From Catellatospora vulcania (GTDB taxonomy: Bacteria; Actinomycetota; Actinomycetes; Mycobacteriales; Micromonosporaceae): a DNA stretch of 64,000 nt. Both the position numbers and the translations under genes were made by a program. Positions 22,883 to 31,784 of this stretch are shown here, piece after piece (the stretch's first letter is position 1; each line of letters begins with the position of its first letter). Below the pieces are notes generated by a model. The model did no database searches, was not told the DNA's origin, and saw nothing but the letters and a program-made list of their open reading frames with translations. The stretch is from the NCBI RefSeq assembly GCF_009720385.1, contig NZ_WARX01000007.1:248001-312000 (forward strand), read 5' to 3'.

Positions 22883-23506
22883 TCAGGCGAGCTCGACCGC
22901 GAGGAAGGCGCGGGCGGCGGCCGCGCCCGCAGCCGCGTCCCACTTGTCGCCGATGACTGCCGCGACCTGCGCGGCGGTCACGTCGGCGTCCGCTGCGATC
23001 AGGGCTTCGATCGCGGCCGGATCCGGTGCGCCGGTGCGGGCGTCCTTGGCGAACTCCGAGACCAGTTCGACGCAGTGTGCGTCATCGAGGGCGGGGATGC
23101 CGACGGATGCGAAGCCGTCGTAGAGGTCGTAGTCCGCGCGCCGCCACGCTCCGTCGAAGCCGTAGACGAAGCCCAGCCGCTCGCCGCCGGCGATGACCTG
23201 CCGCGCGTACGGAGCCCACCACTGCGGCGCCCCGGCCAGCAGGTCGGTCTCCGGTTCGGAGAACATCTGGGCGAACGGGCCGTAGTGGGTCTCGGAGTAT
23301 TCATGGTCGTTGCCGACCATGACCACCCGGCCACCACCGTCGTGATGCAACTCGGCCCAGTTTCCGCCCCAGTCGTCGAAGTGCCACAGCGGGCCGTCGG
23401 CGAAGCAGCCGCGACGCTCGCGGCTTTGCGCACCGCAGATGGCCGCGAACGCGGCGAGCCGGCCGCGCATCTGCGCGGGCGTGGGAAGATCCATCGTCAC
23501 GAGCAC
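22883..23506 (-). CDS. Hypothetical protein, 207 aa
   Basis: GTG start at 23506 supported by AAGGAG. Recognisable composition but no family: GPLWHFDDWGGNWAELHHDGGGRVVMVGNDHEYSETHYGPFAQMF is a compact aromatic-rich beta region, followed by ADYDLYDGFASVGIPALDDAHCVELVSEFAKDA. The style resembles SMI1/SUKH-like or other immunity-type proteins, without a decisive motif. It is divergent from the MoxR-vWA operon, separated by about 200 bp. Confidence 0.6.
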   Translation of the reverse strand: MLVTMDLPTPAQMRGRLAAFAAICGAQSRERRGCFADGPLWHFDDWGGNWAELHHDGGGRVVMVGNDHEYSETHYGPFAQMFSEPETDLLAGAPQWWAPYARQVIAGGERLGFVYGFDGAWRRADYDLYDGFASVGIPALDDAHCVELVSEFAKDARTGAPDPAAIEALIAADADVTAAQVAAVIGDKWDAAAGAAAARAFLAVELA

Positions 23507-23710
23507 GCGATCTCCTTGTCGCTACGGTGTCCTCCGACCGCGAGTGGCGTGGAGCAGTGTCTCACGGCTGATCATTCGGTCCCGGCGGGTGGCCGGCTCC
23601 GGTGCGCTGCCTGGGCCGGGTGGAAACTGTCGGGCGGCGACGGTAATTTCACCGCGCCGCCGGAGCCGACCTTGGCCGGTGGAACCGCCGTTCAAGGAGG
23701 TGCAGGCAGG

Positions 23711-24214
23711 GTGAATGCTGCCCAGAAACCGTGGGAGGAGCGCAGCGCCGCGCGCGTGGTCGCGCCCGCGCGGCCGCGCAAACTCGCCAAGGTGCCGTTC
23801 GTGGAGCTGGCCGACGGGCGGCTGCAGGGAGTGGTGTCCAGCGGCTCGGACATCGAGCGGGTGTACGTCTCCTCGCTGACCGCAGCCAACCACTCGTTCC
23901 ACTGCAGCACCAACAACAACCGCCCCTGCGGCGGCATCCGCTCCGGCGGCTGCAACCACCTGCGCGCCCTGGCCGACGAGGCCGTGCTGCAGTACGGCGT
24001 CGCCCGGGTGGCCCGCTACCTGCGCGCCGACGTCGCCGAGGACGCCACGACCGGCGCGGCCGTGCTGGCCGCGGTCAACGCGTGGCACGAGCCGTCGGCC
24101 GGCGCGCCGGTGTTCAGCCGCTTCCTGCGCCACCTGGCGTACCTGGAGCTGCCTGCCACCACCGAGCCGCTGCCCGAACTGCACTGGTTCCCGGCCGGCG
24201 GGGCGGTGCGCTGA
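23711..24214 (+). CDS. Zinc-finger (SWIM-like) protein, first gene of the MoxR-vWA operon
   Basis: 167 aa, GTG start with AAGGAGG at 23695-23701. The only clear motif is C65-(7)-C73-(7)-C81-x-H83 in HCSTNNNRPCGGIRSGGCNHLRALADEAV, a spaced C..C..CxH arrangement like the end of a SWIM zinc finger, which in E. coli YehQ accompanies the same partners. The N-terminus (LAKVPFVELADGRLQGVVSSGSDIERVYVSS) is beta-rich. It overlaps the next gene by 1 bp (TGATG). Probable role: nucleic-acid or protein binding within the system. Confidence 0.65.
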   Translation: MNAAQKPWEERSAARVVAPARPRKLAKVPFVELADGRLQGVVSSGSDIERVYVSSLTAANHSFHCSTNNNRPCGGIRSGGCNHLRALADEAVLQYGVARVARYLRADVAEDATTGAAVLAAVNAWHEPSAGAPVFSRFLRHLAYLELPATTEPLPELHWFPAGGAVR

Positions 24215-25596
24215 TGCGGTTCGACCTGCTGACGACCCCGGTCGACGGGGTGTCCGAGGCGTACGACGTGGTGGCCGGGTTCGACGGCGCGCTGGTGGGC
24301 GGCCTGCTGCGGCCGGGAGCGGAGCAGATCGCGGCGCTGCACGCGCTCGCGGCGGCGGTGTCGGGGACTCCACTGGCCGGCCGGGTGGCCGAGGCGGTGG
24401 AGAAGACCATCGCGGGTTCCATCTCCGACGAGCATCTGGCGGCGCTGGTCGCGGCCCGCTCGGCGCTGCTGGGCGCGGCGCATGACGCGCTGCTGGCGAG
24501 GCTGGACGAGGCGGCCGGGCGCAGCCGCGGAACATGGCCCGCCGATGGGCCGGGCGTCTCGGCAGGAGCCGACAACCTGCTGGCAGCGGCGCGGTCCTGG
24601 CTGTCCGATCTGGCCATCGCGGGCTGGCGCGGCATCGACCACGACCTCGTGTCGCACGCCGACCAGGCGGTGCAGGCTTTGCTCGCGGAGCCACGGCTGC
24701 GCCGGCTCGGCGCGCTGCTCGACGGCTTCGCCGGTGAACTGCGCGCCAGCGCCCCGGGCGCGACGATGCCGCGGGTGCCGGTGCGCCGCTGGGCCGACCT
24801 GTGGGCCCGGGCTGTGCTGCTGGCCCAGCCGGGCGCGCTCGCGGCAGCCGAGGCGGGCGCGGTGTCCGGGCGGCTGCTGCCGCTCGGGATCGACCTGCAC
24901 GAGCACCCGACCGCGGTGCAGGCGCAGGTGCACGCCGTGCTGGAGACCGCGGACGGGCCGCGCCTGGTCCGCGCGAGCGTCTCCGCCCCGAAGGTCGACA
25001 CGCTGGTCGGGTCAGGCGTGTGGCAGCTGCTGCGTAGCCACAGCGCGCTGCTCGCGGCGATCACCGAGCAGCGCGCGATGGAACTGACGGACATGCCGGT
25101 CACCCCTGGCGGCGACCTGATCTGGTCCGATGCGCACGCGAAACCCGGCACGCCCGCCGAGCCGTTCGCCACCGCACGGGTGCAGCTCGCCGCCGCGGCC
25201 GCCGCGCCGGTCCCGCCGCTGGAACGGCACCCGGTCAGGCTGGCCGAGCCTGTGCTGATCGAGGGGTACACCACGGCGGCGCACGACGACGGTGTCACGC
25301 TCACCCTGCCCGGCCTCACCCTGGAGGTCGACCTGGAGCGGATGCACGGCGCCGGGCCGCTCACGCCCGCGCTGGTCGCCGCATCCACGGCGTGCATCGG
25401 GCTGCTGCGCTGGGACGGGCACTGGACGATCCAGCCACTCGCGGTCGAGGCACAGGTCAAGCGCAAGACGGTCGCCGTGCACGCCGGTGCCTGGGCGGGC
25501 GGGGCCGCCGACGCGGCCGGAGCCAAGGCCGAGGCAGCCGCCGCGGACGCGGTGAAGGTGCTGCGCGAACGGGCCGGAAGGTTGCTGCGCAGATGA
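24214..25596 (+). CDS. Uncharacterised protein of the MoxR-vWA operon
   Basis: 460 aa, start fixed by the 1-bp overlap with the previous gene. The N-terminal two thirds look helical (KTIAGSISDEHLAALVAARSALLGAAHDALLARLDEAAG; AAARSWLSDLAIAGWRGIDHDLVSHADQAVQALL), the last third beta-rich (LIEGYTTAAHDDGVTLTLPGLTLEVDLERM). It ends with an Ala-rich helical tail. I do not recognise a family. Its position between the SWIM-like and vWA genes, with overlaps on both sides, implies a constant stoichiometric role in the complex. Confidence 0.65.
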   Translation: MRFDLLTTPVDGVSEAYDVVAGFDGALVGGLLRPGAEQIAALHALAAAVSGTPLAGRVAEAVEKTIAGSISDEHLAALVAARSALLGAAHDALLARLDEAAGRSRGTWPADGPGVSAGADNLLAAARSWLSDLAIAGWRGIDHDLVSHADQAVQALLAEPRLRRLGALLDGFAGELRASAPGATMPRVPVRRWADLWARAVLLAQPGALAAAEAGAVSGRLLPLGIDLHEHPTAVQAQVHAVLETADGPRLVRASVSAPKVDTLVGSGVWQLLRSHSALLAAITEQRAMELTDMPVTPGGDLIWSDAHAKPGTPAEPFATARVQLAAAAAAPVPPLERHPVRLAEPVLIEGYTTAAHDDGVTLTLPGLTLEVDLERMHGAGPLTPALVAASTACIGLLRWDGHWTIQPLAVEAQVKRKTVAVHAGAWAGGAADAAGAKAEAAAADAVKVLRERAGRLLRR

Positions 25597-26936
25597 CCGT
25601 GGACGCGGACTTCAACCGCCGCCAGGTGATCTACTGGCGGCTCATCGCCCGGCTGTTCAGCCGCGAGGAGCAGAGCACCCTGGAAGCGGCAAGCCTGGCC
25701 GTGACCGAGGACATCGGCCTGCCCGCGGCGCTGCTCGACCCGTCGGTGTCGATCGACAACATCGTGCAGCGCTTCCCCGACCTGGCCGCGGAATTCGACG
25801 GCCTGATGACGGCCGAGAACCTCGCCTCCGACGACGACAGCCGCGACCCGGCCGCCGAGGTACGCCGGGCCGCGCTCGCGGCGAAGCTGCTGCTCAACGT
25901 GTTCGACACCGGATCGGGCTCGGTGTCGGCGACGCAGCTTTCGCGCTGGCAGTCCGACGCGGGCTGGCTGGAGCGGGCGCTCGGCGAGGAGCCGGGCAGC
26001 CTGCGCCGCCAGGGCGGCGGGGGAGCGGGCGGCGACAGCGGGCAGGGCATGGGCGGCACGCTCGGCGAGCTGGAAGGCGACCTGGTGAGCCGGATGCAGC
26101 TGCGTGAGGTGCTGGCCGACCCGAAGCTCGCCGCGCAGCTCACCCCGAGCATGTCGCTGATCGAGCAACTGCTGCGGGACAAGTCGAACCTGTCCGGGGT
26201 GGCGCTGGCCAACGCCAAATCGCTGATCCGCCGGTTCGTCGACGACGTCGCGGCGGTGCTGCGTACGCAGGTGGAACGCACCGCCACCGGAAAGATCGAC
26301 CGGAGCGTGCCGCCCAAGCGGGTGTTCCGCAACCTGGACCTGGACCGCACCATCTGGAAGAACCTCACCAACTGGAGCCCGGACGACCAGAAGCTCTACG
26401 TCGACCGGCTGTTCTACCGGCACACCGCCAGCAAGACCACGCCGTCCCGGCTGATCGTGGTGGTGGACCAGTCCGGTTCGATGGTCGACTCGATGGTCAA
26501 CTGCACCATCCTCGCCTCGATCTTCGCGGGGCTGCCGAAGGTGGACGTGCACCTCATCGCGTACGACACCCGGGCCATCGACCTGACCCCGTGGGTGCAC
26601 GACCCGTTCGAGGTGCTGCTGCGCACCAACCTCGGCGGCGGCAACGACGGGCCGATCGCGATGGCCATGGCCCGCCCGAAGATCGCCGAACCGGCCAACA
26701 CCGCGATGGTCTGGATCTCGGACTTCTACGAGTTCGACCGCTCCCAGCCGCTGTACGACAGCATCGTGGCGGTGCAGCGCTCCGGGGTGCGGTTCATCCC
26801 CGTCGGCTCGGTGACCAGCTCCGGGCAGAACATCGTCAACCCGTGGTTCCGCCAGCGGTTCAAGGACCTCGGCACGCCGGTCGTGTCCGGCCACATCCGC
26901 AAGCTCGTGTTCGAACTCAAGAACTTCCTGGCATAG
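25593..26936 (+). CDS. vWA-domain protein (YehP/CoxE-like) of the MoxR-vWA operon
   Basis: 447 aa, starting in a 4-bp ATGA overlap. After a helical N-terminal region and a Gly-rich linker (GGGGAGGDSGQGMGG) the C-terminal half is a von Willebrand A domain with the MIDAS motif D292-Q-S294-G-S296 (IVVVDQSGSMVDSMV), a threonine/Gly-rich second MIDAS element NLGGGNDG and the acid strand MVWISDFYEF. vWA proteins paired with MoxR ATPases act as metal-dependent adaptors that present substrates for AAA+ remodelling. Compared with CoxE the architecture is intact. Confidence 0.85.
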   Translation: MTVDADFNRRQVIYWRLIARLFSREEQSTLEAASLAVTEDIGLPAALLDPSVSIDNIVQRFPDLAAEFDGLMTAENLASDDDSRDPAAEVRRAALAAKLLLNVFDTGSGSVSATQLSRWQSDAGWLERALGEEPGSLRRQGGGGAGGDSGQGMGGTLGELEGDLVSRMQLREVLADPKLAAQLTPSMSLIEQLLRDKSNLSGVALANAKSLIRRFVDDVAAVLRTQVERTATGKIDRSVPPKRVFRNLDLDRTIWKNLTNWSPDDQKLYVDRLFYRHTASKTTPSRLIVVVDQSGSMVDSMVNCTILASIFAGLPKVDVHLIAYDTRAIDLTPWVHDPFEVLLRTNLGGGNDGPIAMAMARPKIAEPANTAMVWISDFYEFDRSQPLYDSIVAVQRSGVRFIPVGSVTSSGQNIVNPWFRQRFKDLGTPVVSGHIRKLVFELKNFLA

Positions 26937-26948
26937 GAGAACCGACCC

Positions 26949-28061
26949 ATGACCGAGATGCTGCGCGCCCCCGCCGAGACCAAGTACGCCGAGGAGCTGG
27001 ACTGGCTGGAGTCGATCGACGACGGCCCGAAGCCGTTCTCGTGGCGGCTGAGCCCGAAGATGGTACGGCTTTTCATCCTGGGCAGCGAACGCGCCGACGG
27101 CCTGCCCCGCGAGGTCGCCCAGAAGTGGTTCGGCGACCGCAGTTTCGTCGAACGGGCCATCGTCACCCTCGCCTCCGACCGAGGCCTGCTGCTCATCGGC
27201 GACCCCGGCACCGGCAAGAGCTGGCTGGCCGAGCTGCTGTCCGCGGCGATCAGCCGCAACTCGACCCTGGTCGTGCAGGGCACCGCCGGCACCACCGAGG
27301 ACCACATCAAGTACTCCTGGAACGTGTCGGCGGTCATCGCCAACGGCCAGTCCCGCGCCTCGATGATCCCGTCGCCGATCATGACGGCGATGGAGCAGGG
27401 CGTCATCGGCCGCTTCGAGGAGCTGACCCGCTCCACCAGCGACGTCCAGGACGCCCTGATCTCGATCCTGTCCGAGAAGTACGTGTCCATTCCCGAACTC
27501 GACGACGACAACATCGTGTTCGCCAAGCCCGGCTTCTCGATCATCGCCACGGCGAACAGCCGCGACCGGGGCGTCAACGACCTGTCGTCGGCGCTCAAGC
27601 GCCGCTTCAACTTCGTGCGCATCCCGGTGGTGACCAACAAGAAGAGCGAAGCCGAGATCGTACGGTTCCGCACCGTGGAGCTGCTGCGCCGGCACCAGAT
27701 CGAGCTGGACGTGCCGCCGACGCTGCTCGACATCCTGCTGCAGAGCTTCGCCGACCTGCGCGCCGCGGCCGCGTCGGCGGGCAGTGACGACGAGAAGCTG
27801 GAGTCGGCGCTGTCCACTGCCGAGCAGATCGGCGTCCTCGAAGACGCGATCCTGCACAGCAACTTCTTCGGCGACCGCTCGCTGCGGGCGCAGACGCTGG
27901 CCGGTTCGCTGGTCGGGTCGCTGGCCCGGCGCGCACCGGAGGACCTGGCCATCCTCAACAAGTACTGGCACGGTGTCGTCGAGCCGCGAAGCAAGGCCGA
28001 GGGCGGGTCGTGGACCGAGTTCCTCGAAGGCGGCCGCGAAGCGATCAAGACGCTGTCGTGA
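26949..28061 (+). CDS. MoxR-family AAA+ ATPase (YehL-like)
   Basis: 370 aa with AGGAG before the ATG. Walker A LLIGDPGTGKSWL (K90), followed by VQGTAGTTEDHIKYSWN, the Walker B/sensor region FEELTRSTSDVQDALISILSEKY, sensor 1 IIATANSRDRGVNDLSSALKRRFNF (arginine finger RRF) and a helical lid. The VQG-EDHIKYSW and TANSRDRGVN-LS motifs are those of the MoxR branch. It hydrolyses ATP to remodel client complexes recruited by the vWA protein. It overlaps the next gene by 4 bp. Confidence 0.9.
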   Translation: MTEMLRAPAETKYAEELDWLESIDDGPKPFSWRLSPKMVRLFILGSERADGLPREVAQKWFGDRSFVERAIVTLASDRGLLLIGDPGTGKSWLAELLSAAISRNSTLVVQGTAGTTEDHIKYSWNVSAVIANGQSRASMIPSPIMTAMEQGVIGRFEELTRSTSDVQDALISILSEKYVSIPELDDDNIVFAKPGFSIIATANSRDRGVNDLSSALKRRFNFVRIPVVTNKKSEAEIVRFRTVELLRRHQIELDVPPTLLDILLQSFADLRAAAASAGSDDEKLESALSTAEQIGVLEDAILHSNFFGDRSLRAQTLAGSLVGSLARRAPEDLAILNKYWHGVVEPRSKAEGGSWTEFLEGGREAIKTLS

Positions 28062-30859
28062 GCACGCCTACTTTCGGGGCGCTGCGCTCGCAGCTGCTCG
28101 ACGCGGCGGCGGCGCTCGCCGACGGTCCGGACGCGCTCGCCGGGATCCTCTCCGGCATCGTGGACGACGTCGACCGGGCGCTCGCCGAACCGCTGGAGAT
28201 CTTCCCGGTGTGCCACCACTCGCCCGCGTCCGCCATGGCGATGGCCCGCAGGCTGCGCGAGAAGCAGCCCAAGGTCATCTACCTGGAGCTGTGCGAGGAC
28301 CTGACGCCGCTGCTCACCGAGCTGCGCAACTGCCGCCTGCCGGTGGCCGTGCAGGCGTTCGCGTCCGAACTCGACGGATTCCCGCAGGACTGGGCGCCGC
28401 TGTCGGTGGTCGCGCCGATCACCGAGGCGTCGGCCGAATACCAGGCCATCGCGTACGCCCTGGACACGCCCGGGGTCGAGCTGGTGCTCGTCGACCGGTC
28501 CACCGACCACGTGTTCCAGTGGCAGCCACGCAAGGAGAAGGCGGCCGAACCGGCACTGGAGCCCGGTGCGGAACCCGCCGAGGACGCGGACCTGCACGGC
28601 GACGCCGTCGGCGTGGAGATCGGCGACCTGCGGCCGCGCTTCGCCGAACTCGAGGAGCACCTGCTGCACCACGGCAAGGTGCGCCACTGGTCGGAGTGGT
28701 GGGACCAGTACGTCGAGCAGCCCCTCGGCGACGCCGACTACGACACGTACCGCCAGGTCATGGTCCTGATCGGCAGCCTGTTCCGGCGGCTCGCCCCCGG
28801 CGCGCACGACCGGGTCGCCTCCGACGAGGAACGCGAGCGCTACATGTGGACCCGGATGCGGCAGCACCTCGCCACCTCCGGCATCGACGCGGCCGACGCC
28901 CTGCACATCTGCGGCGCGTTTCACGCGGCCAGCCACGTCGCCGAGTTCGGCCTGCACGGCGCGGACACGTACGAGATCAGCCCCCGGACCGCCACGAAAT
29001 GGCACTACGGGCTGATCCCGTCCAGCCACTCCTCGATCGAGGCCCAGTTCGGGCTGGCCTCGGGCTCGGTGTCGATCGCCGCCGCGGTGTTCGCGAAGTC
29101 CCTGACCCGCACCGGCGTCGTCCCGTACCGGCTGGAGGGCCAGCAGGGTCGTGCGTCGGCGAAGAAGAAGGCCAAGCCGGTTCCGGTCGTCACACCGCAG
29201 TCCCAGCAGGTCGCCGACCGGCTGTCCGGGTTCCTCGCCCGGCCGCCGGTGCTCGACACGCTCGACGAGGACGAGCTGCTCGGCTGGTCCGTGGAGATCG
29301 TGCGGCTGGCCCGCCGCAACGGCTACCTGGCCAGCACCGCCGACGCCATCGCCGTGTTCGAGACGTCGATCCTGCTCGCCGGGATGCGCGGCCGGGCCCG
29401 GCCCACGCCGTACGACTTCCAGGACGCGGCCGTCACCTGCATCGAGAAGGAGTCCGTGCCCGGCCGCCGCGACGTGCGGCGGCTCTGCGAGATCATGCTC
29501 GGCGGCGACCGCATCGGCCAGGTCGGCTACGAGTCGCTGCCGCCGCTGGCCCGCGACGTGCACGACCGGCTCGCGCCGCTCGGCCTCAAACTGGAGCAGC
29601 GCGGCGTGCAGCGGGCGCTGCTCGACATCGCGGGCGATCCGGTGCTGGGCAAGTGCTCCGACCTGCTGTGGATCCTGCGGCACCTGCTGCCCAAAGGCGC
29701 GGCCCGCCCGATCATGGGCGAGCGGCGGCTCGGCCACCGGGCCATCCAGGAGTCCTGGGACCTGGCGCTGGGCACCCACCAGCGGGAGCTGATCGAGCTC
29801 GGCTACGAGGGCATCACCGTCGAGCAGGTGCTCGAACAGCGGCTGCGTCGCTCCGTGTGGGGTCCGCAGGCCACCGCCGCGGTCGCCCTCGGCGCGGTCG
29901 AGGACGCCACGCTGTACCTGCGCAGCCGCCGTTTCGCCGACGAGCTGGGCGCGCGTGCGGTCGACCTGCTGGCCGCCGAACGCACCGTCGACGACGCGCC
30001 GGACGTGCTGCGGCGGGCCCGCCGCCTGCTGGCCCACTACCGGGCCACCGAGCCGGTGCTGCCCGCCTGGCTGGAGTCGTTCGTCAAGGCCGGGTACGCC
30101 CACTACTGCACGCTGCTGCCGAACGCCTTCGTCGAGGAGGAGACCGGCACCAAGCAGGTCGCCGCGATGCTGGGCTTCCTGTTCAGCATGGAAAGCCTGG
30201 CGCTGTCGCTGGGCTGCGATCGGGCCCAGCTGGAGCTGGCCGTGGCGCAGTCGCACCCGACGACGCCCGGCAAGACCGCGCTGCTGTGGGCGGCACAGCA
30301 CCAGCTCGGCGTGCTGCCCCGCGCCGAGCTGCGTGAACGCTGCGCGGCACTGCTGGACAATCCGCTGGTGCTGCCCGCGTACCCGCAATACCTGAGCGGG
30401 TTCGTGCAGGCCCTGGAACCCGTCCCGGCGCTGGCCGGGTTCGTTGTCGAGGCGATCTCGCAGGCGTTCGGGCGGCTGCCCGACGCGGTGCTGCTGCCCT
30501 GGCTGCCGACCCTGATCACGACCCTGCGCAAGGAGGGCGGCGACCACGTCGGCCTGCTGGTCCGCGAGGCCGGCCGGGTGTTCCCCGGCGACCTGCCGAC
30601 CCTGGACACGTGGACCCCGCCCTGGTCGACGACGGCCGTGGAACCGGCCACTGCCGGCGCGCCGCGTGTCCAGGCAGGACCGGTCGGGATGCTGCTGGCC
30701 ACGTACCCGGTGCCGACCGATGCGCTCGCCGCGCTGCTCGGCTGTGACGGCGAGTGGGCGTCGCCGGAGCGGGACACCGGCACCGGGGCGGTGCGCGAAC
30801 TGCTGGCCCGCTACCCCGAGTCGGCCGTCGCGCTCGCCGCGGCGACCGGCGCCGGCTGA
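28058..30859 (+). CDS. DUF5682 family protein (YehM-like) of the MoxR-vWA operon
   Basis: 933 aa from a GTG in a 4-bp GTGA overlap with the MoxR gene. The N-terminus has the family hallmark C52-H-H-S-P56 (IFPVCHHSPASAMAMARRLREKQPKVIYLELCED) and a second His element AADALHICGAFHAASHVAEFGL. This order resembles ChaN/EreA-type esterase folds, in which paired histidines and acids form an active site; that link is my inference. The long C-terminal part is helical and repetitive. It is the terminal gene and is followed by an elaborate inverted-repeat structure. Confidence 0.8.
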   Translation: MSTPTFGALRSQLLDAAAALADGPDALAGILSGIVDDVDRALAEPLEIFPVCHHSPASAMAMARRLREKQPKVIYLELCEDLTPLLTELRNCRLPVAVQAFASELDGFPQDWAPLSVVAPITEASAEYQAIAYALDTPGVELVLVDRSTDHVFQWQPRKEKAAEPALEPGAEPAEDADLHGDAVGVEIGDLRPRFAELEEHLLHHGKVRHWSEWWDQYVEQPLGDADYDTYRQVMVLIGSLFRRLAPGAHDRVASDEERERYMWTRMRQHLATSGIDAADALHICGAFHAASHVAEFGLHGADTYEISPRTATKWHYGLIPSSHSSIEAQFGLASGSVSIAAAVFAKSLTRTGVVPYRLEGQQGRASAKKKAKPVPVVTPQSQQVADRLSGFLARPPVLDTLDEDELLGWSVEIVRLARRNGYLASTADAIAVFETSILLAGMRGRARPTPYDFQDAAVTCIEKESVPGRRDVRRLCEIMLGGDRIGQVGYESLPPLARDVHDRLAPLGLKLEQRGVQRALLDIAGDPVLGKCSDLLWILRHLLPKGAARPIMGERRLGHRAIQESWDLALGTHQRELIELGYEGITVEQVLEQRLRRSVWGPQATAAVALGAVEDATLYLRSRRFADELGARAVDLLAAERTVDDAPDVLRRARRLLAHYRATEPVLPAWLESFVKAGYAHYCTLLPNAFVEEETGTKQVAAMLGFLFSMESLALSLGCDRAQLELAVAQSHPTTPGKTALLWAAQHQLGVLPRAELRERCAALLDNPLVLPAYPQYLSGFVQALEPVPALAGFVVEAISQAFGRLPDAVLLPWLPTLITTLRKEGGDHVGLLVREAGRVFPGDLPTLDTWTPPWSTTAVEPATAGAPRVQAGPVGMLLATYPVPTDALAALLGCDGEWASPERDTGTGAVRELLARYPESAVALAAATGAG

Positions 30860-30863
30860 CGGG

Positions 30864-30924
30864 AGCCGACCGCGGTGGCCCCGCCCACAGGCAGGGCCAC
30901 CGCGGTCGGCGGCCCTGCCTGTGG
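30864..30924 (+). terminator. Two interleaved 15-bp inverted repeats after the MoxR-vWA operon
   Basis: Stem A: GCCGACCGCGGTGGC (30864-30878) with GCCACCGCGGTCGGC (30895-30909). Stem B: CCCACAGGCAGGGCC (30883-30897) with GGCCCTGCCTGTGGG (30910-30924). The arms alternate A-B-A'-B', so the RNA can form either hairpin, or nearly both as a pseudoknot. It begins 4 bp after the operon's last codon and probably ends its transcript. Confidence 0.75.
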
Positions 30925-31112
30925 GCCGTGTCCGGAGCCGACGCTCCGATCTTCTGGCGGCGGGCCGCTCCGGCTCGCCGTTCACCGAATGGCCCAGGTC
31001 AGCCCCGTAGGTGCTCTCCCCGGCAGGCAGCCGGAGTGGCGACCACCGCCAGGGCTGTCACGATCAGGAGCGAGCCAGGTGGGCAGCGGTAGGCGACGAT
31101 AGATTGCCTGGC

Positions 31113-31775
31113 ATGAGGTCGTCGGTGTCGTTTTCTGTTGAGGACCTGCGCGTGATCGTGCGTATCGACGGCGAGGATGTCAGCCGGGCCGACGACAACG
31201 GCGGCCCCGATCCGTGGCACGTGCTGGTGCCGGTGAACCGCTTCGTGGCGACCCGCGAGGCCACGACCGCGACGATCGCCTGCTGCCCGAGCTGCGGCCC
31301 CGGATGCTTCGCCATCACGGCGTGCATTCGCCGCGAGGGGGACGCCGTGCACTGGGAGTGGGGCCGGCTGCGCGGCGGAGCATGGGCGGGCGAGCGGCGT
31401 ACGGCGCTGTTCGATGCTGCGGCCTATGACGCCGAGGTGGCCCGGATCGGCGCCGAGCGCAGCTGGGAGACGGCGGAGCGCCGGGCCGGGCGGATCCTCC
31501 TCACCGGTCTTGCCCTGCCGCCGGGAGTCGAGGGCGTCAGGGTCCGTGCCTACCGCCCAGGCGAGCTCGAGGTCTGGTTCGAGGAGCCGGCCAGGTACCA
31601 GATATTCGTGAGCGTGCCCTGGGAGGAGGACAGGCCCGACGAGAGCGCCGCCCAGGCGCGGGCGCTGCTTGCCGGGCCGCCCGAACAGTGGCCCGCGACG
31701 TGGCTCAGTAACCAGTGGGGCCTGGACGATCCACCGGCGTACGCCGGTCCGTCCTGGCAGCGCGTCGAGCTCTGA
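31113..31775 (+). CDS. Hypothetical protein, 220 aa
   Basis: ATG at 31113; no ribosome site is visible, but TAGATT lies about 13 bp upstream, so the mRNA may be leaderless. Beta-rich start (SVSFSVEDLRVIVRIDGEDVS), a cysteine pattern ATIACCPSCGPGCFAITACIRR that could bind zinc, and a beta-rich end with VRVRAYRPGELEVWFEEPARYQIFVSVPWEED. No family recognised. Confidence 0.6.
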   Translation: MRSSVSFSVEDLRVIVRIDGEDVSRADDNGGPDPWHVLVPVNRFVATREATTATIACCPSCGPGCFAITACIRREGDAVHWEWGRLRGGAWAGERRTALFDAAAYDAEVARIGAERSWETAERRAGRILLTGLALPPGVEGVRVRAYRPGELEVWFEEPARYQIFVSVPWEEDRPDESAAQARALLAGPPEQWPATWLSNQWGLDDPPAYAGPSWQRVEL

Positions 31776-31784
31776 TCCGGGTCG

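Noticed and set aside
23594-23668. Riboswitch-like leader of the MoxR-vWA operon (CGGCTCCGG/CCGGAGCCG pairing)
   Set aside because: A single long-range 9-bp pairing in a 75% GC leader is easily expected by chance and no known aptamer pattern is present.
24114-27971. Very long minus-strand open frames over the MoxR-vWA region (over 1000 codons)
   Set aside because: They are shadow frames of plus-strand genes with strong GC3 bias; the translations are low-complexity Arg/Ala/Gly-rich text with no domain, while the plus-strand frames have clear motifs and coupled starts.
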